Origin: Aquatica leii
Lineage: Eukaryota; Arthropoda; Insecta; Coleoptera; Lampyridae
Assembly: GCA_035610365.1 (NCBI GenBank)
Contig: CM069433.1
Coordinates: 53,558,487-53,622,486 of the forward strand
Direction of reading: 5' to 3'
DNA length: 64,000 nt
The notes beneath the pieces are model-generated. The model was not told the origin of the DNA. It saw only the letters and a program-made list of their open reading frames with translations, and ran no database searches. Positions 10,517-22,839 of the stretch are shown piece after piece. The translations under genes were made by a program, and so were the position numbers. Numbering within the stretch: position 1 is the first letter of the stretch; every line of letters starts with the position of its first letter.

Positions 10517-12340
10517 TGTTACCTGCGTTTGAATTTCGTTGTAAAAGACACCGTAAGTTTTTTTTTGTGTTTCGATTGATTAATCTAGTATTAGCATCAA
10601 GAACGTTTGCTCGTTGTTTGTGTGGTTTGAGTTTAATGGTATTTCAAGTTGTTTTCAATCATTATTGAAATTTTCTTTTAAATGCATACAGATCCGTAGT
10701 TTTGTTTTTGAATTAGGATTCTACTTAGTTATCTTCGTAAAATAACAATTCTATATAATTTACGACTTCCTTTTTGAATGTAAGTTGATACATTTTTCTT
10801 GGTAATTACACTTTGATTAAGCTCTATCTTGAACCACCTGCAAAAATGCAAGTCTCAGCAGTTCTTGGTGGGAATCAAGGTCTACGTGCTAAAATGCACG
10901 CGACTAATTATAATTTTCATCTTTGTTCTTTTCGTTTGTTCAATGTTCTTTCTTTTACCACAATTTTACTGCGCACATGCAATTAGTTAAGTAAGGGGAT
11001 ACGAAGTGTTTGAAAAGTTTGGTTTTGGGGATCATTCGATCGTGGGTCGCAATGACAAATACCGGTAACCGTGAGATGTAGTGGAGATATAGGGTAATTT
11101 ACCCTCTGACGTTATGTAGAACCGCGGAAGTTAAGCAGAAATCGTGAAAATTAAGTGTGGTGGAGAAAAATGTTAATTTTCTTCAAATTTCGTATAGTAC
11201 GGCTTGTGTAAAATTCATGATTTCTAAAACATAAACTGTTACGTTTGTGGGGTTTAATGTTGTGGTGGTATATGATTAAATCCTAAATTCGCCTGTGGCG
11301 GTTATAAAATTAGATTGTGAGATAAATCTTCCGTCGTTGTTCTATTGTTTGGGGAGCAGCCGAATTCCATCCGAGGTGGTAGCTTTTAAAACCACTGGGT
11401 ACCGAAGTTCAACTGGTGTCTCCAATTAAGAAATAAGGTATTTATCGATTTTGTTGATTTATCGTGTAGTGACCCGCGATTAAAAATGCAGTAAAAGCTT
11501 TCAATTTGAGCCAATTGAAATTACGTCTAACGTTAAAGTTTAATTATTTCAATGAACGCTTGAAGTGTTTGCGCGAAATTAAAATTAATTAACTTTGTTT
11601 TGGTGCGTTTGAGAAGTAATTCGTATACCATATGAATGATAATGTAACTACTATGAACTATATTTTGTTTAGTTCGAATTAAAGTTCGGACATATATTTT
11701 ATAACCTGTATTTTTTTGTTTTTGTGTTATTTAAATTGTTATAAATATGCGGTCAAGATCTTGAAATTCAGTTGCGAAGGAAAGTAGAATTAACGCTTTT
11801 ATAGTGAGATTTTCTGTTTATATATATATATATATATATTTTAAAATTTCTGTGTTTAGATTGTGCATTTGTTTTACTTACTTATGGTTATTTCATTTAT
11901 CCATTTCTTTTATTCAAATTTATTTGATATCAAATAGTACTTGTTATTTTTTTTTGTTTTTGTTTTAAATATTCAATCAATAAATGTTAAATTGTTAAAT
12001 GTAAAGAGCTTTTATTCATTTAGCCGCCGCATACGTAAATTTTTGTTTTTAAGTGTTTTTCAGAATTGTTACAACCCAAGGTAAGTTCTGGGGTTGTAAC
12101 CAACCAGAGGAGCTTTCGGATAATCAGGGGTTTGAAAGCTACCATTAGAAATCCTTGATTGGCGCCCTTACCGATTTTTGACTATTTTATCGTTCTAGTT
12201 CAATTTTACGACGATCACGTTTCCAATTTTTCACGGAATTTTAAATAAAACCCACCCCTTCTCCATTGAGCTAGTGGCACACCCCCGTTTATGTTACTAC
12301 ATTGCAGGCAGTGACTTTGTGTTAATTTTGGCATGTAACA
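10517..12340 (+). repeat. 3' LTR of element A
   Basis: This starts TGTTACC after the polypurine tract and ends GTAACA, giving the TG...CA ends of LTRs. Length is 1824 bp. The last ~888 bp match the window start. It contains an AATAAA signal near 11980 and a (TA)n run near 11818-11838 that is longer than in the 5' copy. The start is inferred from the tract and from similarity to the TGTTAC start of element B. Confidence 0.88.
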
Positions 12341-12879
12341 ACTTTACTGTATACTTACTCATTGCTACTTCAACGCATTTTATAACCAGACTTTGACTTA
12401 TTGTGTCTAAAAAACGTTTGTGTTTTAAGTAAAATTTAACAAAAAGCTTTATTGTGGTATGTACATTAATGTATATATACTGGTATGTCGATTGTCTGTA
12501 TATATATGGCAATTGTTTACATAGATCATGATGGTGCTGAATGTGAAGTTGTTCCCTCTTAGTGAAGTTTGTTTGGAGAAACAAAAAATGTCCTATGAGT
12601 TCCCGCGCTAATTTTTTTTTTAAAAATACCTTAGTTATTGCTTAACATAATAATAAAAAAAATGTAAAACCATTCAGCCCCATCTATGAAATATTCTTAT
12701 TTTTATCAGACGCCGCACGTGCATGTTATATCTATTCAGAGTAAATCCGCGCCGCGCTATTAGACTACAGCGCACTTACGCCTTTTTCAGAATAAATAAA
12801 TTCAAGATTTGTCCAATAAATAAATGTAAATACAATGCAACATTATTGTTTGTAAGATTTATATAGTATATATACAATT
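12341..12879. other. AT-rich flank, no gene seen
   Basis: Host sequence right of element A. No open frame of interest and no RNA gene is recognised. The first four bases, ACTT, would be one half of a target duplication, but the other half lies outside the window. Confidence 0.5.
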
Positions 12880-13221
12880 GAATTATTTAAACTCAAAGTC
12901 TTCTTTACAAATATGATTTAATTTTAATTCATTTTAAACATGTTTCGACATTTTTAAATGTCATCATCAGTATAACTAGAAAATTATAAATTATTAAAAA
13001 TGCAGTTAATACATTACATTATTAAAAGAGCATACCAAGTATTAAAACTGAACTGACAAGTGTCAGAAATAATAAATGAAACATTCAATAAAAACACAGC
13101 CAGATGTGATAAGAAAATAAATCAAAGTTAAAATTAGAATTTAGGATTAAGAACAGGAGAAGTGTTTAAATCAAGAAGTTTATTTTCATTTGTGGAGAAG
13201 ACTTTGAGTTTAAATAATTTA
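12880..13221 (-). repeat. Inverted-repeat remnant with hammerhead-like motif (Penelope terminus-like)
   Basis: An arm at 12880-12912 (containing ACTCAAAGTCTTCT) recurs inverted at 13188-13221 with about two mismatches, enclosing ~275 bp. On the minus strand, 12970-12942 reads CTGATGA, then a 7 bp stem (GACATTT/AAATGTC), then GAAAC. This is the core layout of a hammerhead ribozyme with one extra base before the stem. Such motifs are known from Penelope-like element terminal repeats, which are often found inverted. No coding part remains here, so the assignment is inferred. Confidence 0.4.
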
Positions 13222-13439
13222 ATCGTAAAACTCATTATCTCTAATTTTTTCTAATTTGTTGAACATTTTTCACATTTAATAAAAATAAATAAGTGTGTAA
13301 CTACCTGTATTGTATTTATAATACTGATATTTGTAAATACAAAGAGTGTTTTATTAAAGATATGTATACCTAACAATTTATAAGTTATTATAGTGAAACG
13401 CCCTGTATAATACTTCGATACTTATAAGTTGAATTTTTC

Positions 13440-14990
13440 TCGTGTATTTTCAGAAATTTGTTTAATCGAAATGTTGACAAGGAGACATCTTTTTGATACT
13501 TTGTATCAAAAAAAAGGGAGAGCGATGCTCTTACTATTTGGTGCATCATTACCACGTTGAAAATAATCCAAAAAGGAAAAACTTCTGCAGCGAACCTCAT
13601 TGCCGAGGCAGTTTTAACGACTCCCACAAGAGCCACTAAAGTACGAAAAGCTTGACATAAGAGTAAACAATTTCAAAGTGCTAAACCTTTAACACCTGAT
13701 GAAGTTCTTTCAATCATGGTAGAAGTCAAGGAAAAAAAAGCATCAATATTTAATTCATAGGCGAACTGGAAAACAACAGTCTGCAAATATATATCCGTCG
13801 TATAATAAAGTTTGAACTCTGAATACAAGCAAGTATTTTTCGAGTCTGGAGTAGGTGTTGGTGATTTGTTTTAGACATCTTTGGTCCCTTTGCAACCATA
13901 TGCAGAAAACCTGAGAGATGAAAAAATAATAGTATGGCAAAATCCACGACCCTCTTTCACTAGATTTTGCCGACCAATCAGGTTTCAGTTCGAGAAAGAA
14001 TCCAGTGCACTAACTGTACAAGAGAAAAATTATCTAAACGATCAAATTCAAAAACTTGTCCCCACGAAATGCGAAATTCAAAATAAAGAATTGTCTGTGT
14101 ACTATGTTTGCGTAATGACTGTGATTAATGGTAAAGTTTGCAATGCTATTTCAGAAACTGCCTCAGCACAAACTTGCTATATTTGTAAGGCGATCCCGAA
14201 AGATATTAATAGCATAAACAAAGTTCTTGAGAAAGAAGTACATAAAAATACTTTAAAGTTTGGGTTATCGTCTCTTCATGCATGGATACGGTTTTTTAAA
14301 TCTTTGTTTGTTGTGGTGTAACAACAAAAAGATGTTTTGAAGAAAAGAAAAAAAAATACAAAGAGACTTTCGTGAAATAATGGGGTTACTGGTCAATGTT
14401 CCAAAAATTGGTGGTAATGCAACAACGAATGATGGCAATACCGCACAGAAATTTTTTTAGTGATTCCTCACTGGCCGCTTTTGTAACTGGACTTGATGAA
14501 ATGCTAATTAAGAGATTTGGCATAATTTAGCGTACGCTATCTGTTGGATATGCTGTCAATCCTGAGGCATTTAACAAATACGCTTTAGAAACTGAAAATC
14601 TATATGTGAGCAAATACCCTTAGTACGACATGCCTGCTTTTGCATTATTCCATAATAATCGAAGAAGCAATTTTGCCTATTGGACAATTAACTAAGGTAG
14701 CACAGTAATCGCGCAATAAGGATCTAAAATATTTTAGAAAACATCATACGCGCAAGATTTTGAGAGTTACGGCTAAACATGACCCGTTGAATCGGCTATT
14801 AATTACTTTAAATCTCTTCATTTCTTCTTTGCGACAGCTACGTCCAAAAAAGGGTACTATTATATGCTGAAAGTACCATCAGTTGAGACAGTATCCTCTC
14901 TACTGCTGCAGTAGATCCAACTCCTCCAACAACAGTTGAGATATCAGAGACGGAGACATTGTCTGTAACGAGTTTAAAAATACAAACGCC
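13440..14990 (+). pseudogene. Transib-type (RAG1-related) DNA transposase, decayed
   Basis: The best open part is 13881-14321 (146 codons). It includes a CRPIRFQF segment, DGK-VCNA, a T-x-CYICKA-x-PKD zinc-binding-like motif and LSSLHAWIRFF. Downstream, in changing frames, come GLLVNVPK, a DGNTA-x-KFF motif (near 14430), a GYAVNPEAFNKYALET-like segment and a YYYML end. Upstream (about 13600-13800) a HQYLIHRR / YPSY-like segment occurs. This order matches what I know of Transib-superfamily transposases, relatives of RAG1. At least five stops or frameshifts break it. No terminal repeats or 5 bp target duplication were located, so element ends are not given. A related RAG1-like family is the main alternative. 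Confidence 0.62.
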
Positions 14991-15149
14991 GAAGTACAGG
15001 CAACTTAACGTGCAGGTCAAATTTGTATAGCGACCTATTGGTGACCTATTGATAAATTCTAACAGCTATTAAGAAAGAAGGTTGTTGCATTACCTGTGCG
15101 TAAGTATATTAGCTGCATAAAGTTAATAAGTTGGCTGGTATTAGTATAT

Positions 15150-16394
15150 TGTTACCTGGGCTAATAAGACTCCTAAGTGGGATTAGGCGGCTATAATTTA
15201 AAATTAAAAAAAAGCATTAGTTGTACTAAACGCACCTTATGCTTACGGTTAGTGAACCGGATATTAAACACAGGGCGACATCGTACGATAATTGTAATCC
15301 CCAACAACATCTAAAAAAAACAATTAGTTCCGGAAGGAAACAAGTCGCTGGACTACTGGCTGCGATACTCTACAACTAAATAAGATAAGCTTACATTAAG
15401 ATAAGTTCTATTTGATTTTTATGCTGTTAGTTTGAACAATTAGTTTAGTCCTTAATAGGAAAGTATTTTATTTTACATTGGTTTTACTTACCTGATATAA
15501 CGCCGTGGGTTTCTTTTTTTTTGTTTTAATTCAGTTCAAATCGATGCAAATATTTGAATGCAGACACCGGTTTTGTTCACGGGGGCCAGCAGGGATAAAA
15601 AAAAAACTTGTAAGAAATAGTTTGTACGCAAGATTGTAAAAGTTTAAGGTTACGTACGATAGAAGGCAATTGCTTGCTGTCAGATAGGGGCAACGACCTT
15701 TTCAGTTGGGGAAGCTTTTGGAAGAGATCGTAGTACTGATCTCGAAATCACTTAGGTACTCTACAGCCGTGTTACCTCGAGACAACGCGAACAAAAACCA
15801 TCAAAAATATATAACCACTCGGCACAACGCATAACTATAACATTCATAACCTTAAGCGACCTTAAGTAAAGAAGGGTAAACGCGAGCACGCGGGTTTTTT
15901 ATAGTGGTCGAAACCTATACGATTATAATTTATACAAAGTGCTAGATAAATCTTTTTTTTCCATGTAGTTCATAATTTATTATTATTTTTTGTACAGTAT
16001 AACTTAGTAAACGATATTTAATAGAGGGTAGTTTTACTGAAAACTTAAAATCTGCTGCCATCGTTATTTTGTTTTTTTTTCTTTTTCTTTACTTGTGCCA
16101 TTGTCTAATTCTAATGTCGATAGGAGTTCTGGGTTGATCCTAGCCATCTCCGTGGTCGGTTGTTTAACCCAGTGGCGCCTCCCGGAAATTTAATTTATTT
16201 TATTTTATTTAATCGGCAATCGGTACTCACCCCACTCCCGATGTTTGCTAGTCGTGGATAGAGGTCAGGAGACGAAATTAGAGCTAGTTGGCGGTTCATA
16301 GTTCAGCAATTTTTTTACACGTCAGATGAAGAAAGAAAGAAAGAAAGTGATAGTGAGTTACAATCCCTTCCTTTCAATCAATAAAGTTGTGACA
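15150..16394 (+). repeat. Possible solo LTR or decayed LTR fragment
   Basis: The stretch is less AT-rich than its surroundings and starts TGTTACCTGGG, like the TGTTACCTGCG start of the element A LTR. It ends CAATCAATAAAGTTGTGACA, with an AATAAA signal and a CA terminus. It holds no gene. The flanking bases (ATAT before, GTAA after) do not form a target duplication, so the boundaries and the call are tentative. Confidence 0.25.
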
Positions 16395-18494
16395 GTAATT
16401 ATATATTGTTTTTATTTATATATAAATGAAGAAAACACTTTGGCATCTTTTTTTTACTAGTTCCCTCGTGTTTTATAGGTCTCTATTTACACGGTTTCTA
16501 TTTAAGTTGACTAAATATTAAGAAACATAGTTTGTAAGCAATTATTGAAATTTTTGCTGACACATAAATTTTATTTGTTTATTTTTCCCATATTGTTTGA
16601 AACATTTTAAAAATAATCCAAAGCAGTCAATTTCTCGACTTTTGGCACTTCTAAAAGTTAGCCGTGTCACCTGTGGATTTTTCAAAATCACTTTTCGTTA
16701 TAATATATTTGCAGATAACTAACATACTCGACGCATTATTTTAAATTTGGCCACTTTAAGATTAACGACACCCCTAAAAACCACCCATAACACATAGGAT
16801 TTTTTCATTATTTTTCCATAATTATCTAAACAGTTTTGAAGTTATTTAAAACAGAATCCAAATTCTGATCATTTTTTCGAAATTCTGGCCCACTGTGCGT
16901 AGGTTACGATGTTCAAATCTTTAAAATCTAAATCGGGATTTTAAAACTCTTGCCAAACTAATTTATACTCCTGAAGAAAAGGCTTAAAAACATTTGCAAA
17001 CGTTTGAATTTTCCGTTTTACAATGTCTGACAGCTCGAACTGAGCTGCACTTTGCAAATAACTATTAAATAAATCCAATCTTTCAATAAGGTCATTTGCT
17101 TTTCCTCAATCTTAATTGAGGGTTCTGCTTCTTATTAGCCATTTTAACAGTAAAATGTTAAATAAAACTGAATCATATGCGCAGGTAAAAGATAAATGTG
17201 TGACAGAAGCGTTCAACTAATCGTAGCTATTAGCATAAATACCACTGTGGAAATCTTTTTATACTGAAAAATAACTTGAAGCTACAGAAATTAATGAATT
17301 GTAAATTATTTACTGTTTAAACAGAAAAATAAACTGGTTTAATCATTAACTTTGCAAAAGTTAATATAATTAGTGACTATGAAATGTTAACGCAATTTAC
17401 TCAATCTCAATCGATTTATTTTAATCCAACGCAACAAATATTTTTAAAAACTGCTTGTTAACCGATGACATTTGACACAATACCGCGTACGTAATATGAT
17501 CGCAATATAATGAATTGTCGTAAAGCAATTAATTGAGTAACGAAATTGATGAAACTATTACGTAGAACATTGACCTATGAATATTACGTGTTTTCATCTA
17601 TGTACGTGTTGATTAAAATCCAACTATGTAATGCAAATTTCGTATTTTTGTATAACAGCAAAAATTTCCAAATTAACTTATTGATGATATTAGCCAGTTA
17701 AATGATTCTTGCATGTGTTGAACCAAATCTTAAATTTTCTTTATGTAAAACGTGTTACACTCGAAGTGTTGTATACAGAAAAATTAAAATATTTCACTTG
17801 AAGTGAACAAATTTGTTAATGCTACAAAATAAAATCGGATGAATTTAAGTTTAAAATGGATTGTATCAATGTTTGCTTCTGTTTTAAATACTGCAACAAG
17901 TTTTAAAGAAACACTGCTTATGAACAACAACTGACGGACTCTATAATTTTTTGTCTTCCTTTTTATTTTATTATTTTTAATTATTCGCAACATGCTTAAC
18001 TACATGCGCTAGACTGAGAAATTAATAATGTAACAATTAATTACAGGCGTAATCTTCTACATCCGGCTTTCTATATGTAGATAACTATTAGCATCATGAC
18101 CTGTTTCTTTAAATACAGAAATATTGCAACAAATTAATTATCTTTTTCTTTTATAGTAACTACCATTGCAAAAAACATCCGTATTTTATGAATCTAACCT
18201 TTTTACTAATATTTATAACTTTGTAATAACAATAATGAATGATAAAAATTGAACCATATCGTATTCGACCAATTACTGAACTACATGATGTGATAAAATA
18301 GTTCACGATTTTTTTAAGTCGTCCGTCGATAATATATTTTTCGAGCATTAAAGCGTCTTCTTTCAAATTAATTTTGCGTTGTAAAAGGTAAGTTACCGCA
18401 CATGCACATAAATAATCATTTTGTAAAAATATGCAATATACAAAACGCAAAATTTAAAACAATGAACACAGCAACAGTAATGTTACGGTACTTA

Positions 18495-18655
18495 GGTGTA
18501 CAATCATGGTTTAAACTACAGTCTAACTAATCTTGGTTTAATTTAAAAATATGTCATATTATTAGTAGTTGGTTTTGTGCTAGTCAATAATGGGATAAGA
18601 TTTTAAAATTATACTAAATTTAGTTAAACCGTAGTTTATGATTGTAAAACTAGTC
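18495..18655. repeat. MITE-like imperfect inverted repeat
   Basis: The left end contains TACAATCATGGTTTAAACTAC and the right end, read on the minus strand, TACAATCATAAACTACGG, so the ends are inverted relatives about 155 bp apart with small gaps. There is no coding potential. Family unknown. Confidence 0.35.
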
Positions 18656-20354
18656 TCTTACTTGAACTTTTAGTTGCTACATGTATTTCATGTTTTAAAT
18701 AATTCTTACAAGAAATTCTATCGATTAAACAAACTAAAGTTTTAATGAATTTTAAATTTCAGGTTATATTTTTACTATAATCTTCAATTCTTAATAATAT
18801 GATGTGTAAAATTGTCCATAAGCCGAGGTTTTGTCTCATTTACCTCAAAAGTTTTCTAAATTGAAACAATTTTTTATTTTTGCAAAAAAACGTTATTTCC
18901 ATTGTATTTTAACAAAGCTTCTAGAATTTTCTGCTTTTGTGATTATACTTTTATTAGAAAACCTGGTAGAATCGTATAGAAACAATTCTAAATTAGTAGT
19001 CGAAGACATGCTAAAAACAAATAATCAGATTTTAGTTAAAAACACTAAAATTGTAGCATTAAAAAATTTAAAAATCTAATAAAACATTATTTAGAACTTT
19101 GACAACAAACAATGATTTATAAAAAACATTGCCACTTGCTTAGTTTCATAGAAATATAACATAAAAGTAACTCTTTTTTTTCAAAAATGTTGCATTATAA
19201 ATAAAATAAAAATTATATAAAAATTGCTTGACCGGATAAAAAGTATTTAAAAGTTAAATAGCTTATATATAAAAACTAGAGTAGAAATGTTTAACTTCCA
19301 TTAAAAACACTAAAATCAATAATTGTTAAGACTAGACGTCAGGTTAAAAGAAAGTAAATTTATTTATAAACGACAATGTTTGTTTATACATCACAGTAAT
19401 GACATAACTGTAATCAATAATGGATTCTTAACTTTGTTTTAGAAGTCACAATGCTTTACGTTTGTTAAGTAACAATGTAGATTGATATATTTTTTTTGAA
19501 TTTAGCTTTTTTTATATAAACGCATAGAGACGACTATAAAAATTGATTTAATAAGATAAATTTATTTTACTGTTTGACGTAGGTAATATTTAAACTACGC
19601 AATTATTATAAGTATAATTAGAATAACAAATACAGTTGCTCGATAAGGTGCTATCATAACGTTGAATTAGGAAGTAATTCTTTTTGCAGCATTTTTTTTC
19701 AAATAAAAGAATAATTTCAAAAATAATCTTTAATCTCCAAAAACATAAATCATTAAAAAGTTGCACTTACAAGAATATTTGCTTGTAAAAAAACTGGTTT
19801 TTATTTCAATTAACAGAATATATCTAATATAGGTTTGGAAAACAAATATATATGTATGAGAAAGTAATTTATATTTATGTTAATAGTATTTTTGCATTTA
19901 TTACTATCAAATTTAGATTACTTGTCTTAATAAAAAGCACTTTAATGTGTACATCTGCTTTAAATTATAGAAGCACATTAAATTGTAATTTATTTTGAAT
20001 TGATGTTTTTTTACAATTAGGTACAACGTCTACATTATAGAAAACCAGTTAGTAAAAAGTAGAAAATACATTGTTAGCAGTATTAGAATCAATTGCACGT
20101 TACAGAACTTAATATTCTCTTAAAGTTGCGTTAACAAAACATATATGAGATTTTTTAAAACATTGCACAACATTGTTAAGACTTACGGAAGTTGTTAGAT
20201 AACAATGTTAACAAATGTTTAAAAATAGAAGTAACCATATATATGTAAAATATAAATGTTTTCTACACACCGCAGATGTTACAGGAATTTTATAGATGGC
20301 TGAAGTAGTGTGTAGTAATATATTTTATTTATTTTATTTTTTTGAATAGAATAG

Positions 20355-20480
20355 AATAGAATATTATATACCAAGGTTGAGAACCTAAGCGACAGATTAT
20401 ATCGTGAGACACGAAGCGTCGAGGGATATAAATTGCGCAGGTTAAAATCATTTTCTCAACCGTGGTTTATACAAATTTTT
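20355..20480. repeat. Small element with GGTTGAGAA inverted ends
   Basis: TATATACCAAGGTTGAGAA at the left pairs with TTCTCAACCGTGGTTTATA at the right (about 16 of 19 bases). Between them is an unusually CpG-rich core (CGTGAGACACGAAGCGTCGA) in an AT-rich region. A (GAATA)n run precedes it. It is likely a non-autonomous element; family unknown. Confidence 0.4.
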
Positions 20481-22839
20481 TTCCTTACTAGCATGATTAA
20501 TACGATTTTACTTATGATTACATGAAATTTAAAATCTAAAACATTAATTTCAAAATCAAAATCGAGTGAGTGTTTTCTTTTATGTCACTAGTTTAATAGA
20601 GTCAAGTTTAACGTAATTCGAAATTGCGATTTACAACACAAAAATAAACAGATAACGTAAATTTATATTGCTAAAGTTACTAAAATTGTTTAAAAACCTT
20701 ATTAATTTAAAATTTGATTTTATCTAAAATATATATTTGATTTAATATTATTTATATTTAATTAAGCGCGAACTTTAAATAACTTAAATTCCTATAATAG
20801 CAATAAATATAATCTGCAAACTTTTTTCTTTGTTATATAGTATTATCAGGAAATGTAAATATGTTTATTATTAACCAGTGGTTAATAATGAAATACTATT
20901 TACCTGCGCTTAAAAAGTGCAAGTTCACAACCTGCTATTATACGTAATAGTAAAACCCTATATAACTAGTAGTGGATAAGATACATTTTATTATTGGTGT
21001 CTTATATTTATGTAAACCGGCTTTGCAAGATCAGCAAACAAATTTTTCGTATTCAAATCTCAAAGCTTGTTATTACTAACGTGTGACAAATAATTTGAAT
21101 TAAACTAATTTGCATATTTGTACAAAATGTGTGAACAAAGAAATATTATTAAAGAATTTTCCAATGCTGATTAACACCGTTTGAGTACATCGCATTTAAG
21201 TTTGTATTTATTTGGCGTGTAGTATTATAATTTTATACTTGCGGAGATGTTTATTCTTTTTTTTTATTTTGTAAATAGCACTGCATTGGCAAAGTTTATT
21301 TTTTTTATTTATTTTAGAAACCGAATTACCGCGTTTTATTATGCAATAATGTTTAAATTTCGTATATTAAAAAAAACAAGAACTACAAGTGCAATTATTT
21401 AAATTGTTAAACACCTTACAATAAAACAGTAATCATTCAGTAGTAAAAGTTTACTTGTCAAGTATTACAATACATTATTTATAAATAAAAACTACTAACG
21501 TTATAAAGCAGAGAAAGTACTTTCTGTTATATATATACAATATCAGTAAAAAGTTACAAAAAATATAATTATTAATAATTTAATAATGGTGTATATCTAT
21601 CATCATTTCTAATCGTTTCTTGCAAACGTCTAGGTATTATTTAAATTAGTTTTATAATTAAGTTATGTTGGAAATTGTCCCACGAGCCTTGAATCATCAT
21701 CATTGAGCGTTGGCAGGTTGAAAATGGCCATTTTTGTAAACTGTTTTTGTCATTGTAGACTAAATGTGATTAATATCGTTTTAATAATAACTCTTTAGAG
21801 GCCAAAAACATTATTGTGACCAAAACATTTAGTAACTACCTGTGAAGTGGTGCAGTACGCCACTGACAATCTGTATAAATGAGCAAATTAAATCAGATGC
21901 GATTATGTCTTTACATGAGACGTACTATAAATTATTATTTCCGCGGCGGTAACGGTAACATGGTTTTTCACACTAAACTTATTAAGTACTGACTGAGCTA
22001 AACTGGCAATTGCATAACCAAATACTGACATTTCAAATGATTTGATGTTTGTATCTAAAATTACAGGTTTAGAGTTTGTGGCCATAACAGATATAAGTAT
22101 AATGTGTACAACGAACATTTAACACGCTCCACAAATAAAACATTTTTTTACACAATTGTTACACATATAAGTTTGTAAAACGTAAAACAGATCAAAACCG
22201 ACTACTTATTAGCTAGTTTTTTAGTTAAACCGACATCCATCCGGTCGAGATTTTATTAATACGGCTAAACTTACAAAAATGTGCCCAGTTGGCAACTCTA
22301 ATTTACATCATTAATTCTCGTTTTTACAAAAGTTGTGCAATTTATTTGTTTTAGCCACCTACCTGTAGAGTTGCTTACGGCAACAATATTTTTACTTATT
22401 TTTTTAAAAATTGCCATTTTATCTAGCTACACTTATACAATAAATAACTCATATTACAAATAATCTCAAGAGAAAAATAGTATAAACATAAAATATTAAT
22501 GACTGTTTGACAAAACAGAATTTGTGTAGAATGAAAAAGACAATTTAGAAACTAATATCAACAATAAATTAAACGGCCTAAAATTTAATAGTACAAGTAA
22601 GATTTGATGGTAAAGTATCTTATCTATAATATAGAAACCACGCAAAGCTTTCTTTATCGCTAAGTTTTGTGTTTCAACAATTCTATTTAAAAATTGATGG
22701 ACGACATAAAGAATAAGACCAATAAAGAAAAACTGACCAAGTAATAAGATTTGCTTATCAAAACCAACCTGCAATTTTTAAAATTAAATTATTGTGGATT
22801 TTTCAAATGATTAGTATCGTTGTTGGGTCGTGCGGTACC

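Larger units (their letters stand above)
1..12340 (+). mobile_element. Ty3/gypsy LTR retrotransposon, element A (5' end outside window)
   Basis: The region 1-878 recurs at about 11453-12340, marking the two LTRs. Between them, in order, lie a primer-binding-site-like TGG sequence, gag, protease, RT, RNase H, integrase, a long non-coding stretch and a polypurine tract. The order PR-RT-RH-IN is that of Ty3/gypsy elements. No envelope reading frame is seen. The shared LTR parts differ by about five substitutions plus a TA-repeat length change in about 880 bp by eye, so the insertion is young but not brand new. An internal 3.4 kb segment is duplicated in tandem, lengthening the element. Coding defects make it non-autonomous. 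Target-site duplication cannot be checked because the left end lies outside the window. Confidence 0.95.
16395..22839. other. Long AT-rich stretch without convincing genes
   Basis: Mostly A/T-rich sequence with homopolymer runs. Minus strand 17150-16850 shows a coding-like run in two frames (segments such as RLDLFNSYLQSAAQFEL and VTYAQWARISKK) that may be a decayed retroelement Gag; I do not recognise it firmly. Minus strand 21760-21590 has a scrap resembling the C-terminal end of Tc1/mariner transposases (RRLQETIRND). Small inverted-repeat elements are listed separately. No tRNA, rRNA or intact gene is seen. Confidence 0.5.

Noticed and set aside
13390..13420. GCCCTGTATA near the start of the Transib remnant, similar to mariner ends (CCCTGTA)
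   Set aside because: Only ten bases and no partner end; a chance match cannot be excluded.
18160..18450. Minus-strand frame with a Lys/Glu-containing middle part
   Set aside because: No known motif, no supporting exon, length within chance for this composition.
21590..21760. Minus-strand scrap similar to the C-terminus of Tc1/mariner transposases
   Set aside because: Only a few conserved-looking residues; too short to list as a feature.
21903..22118. Minus-strand frame with a hydrophobic start (MFVVHIILISV) and a GTAAAG donor-like site near its end
   Set aside because: It could be a first exon of a secreted or receptor protein, but there is no partner exon or recognised motif; chance is likely in this AT-rich stretch.
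22496..22774. Hydrophobic minus-strand frame after a TTGCAG acceptor-like site, resembling a chemoreceptor fragment
   Set aside because: No diagnostic receptor motif, and only one frame; hydrophobic residues follow from T-rich codons.
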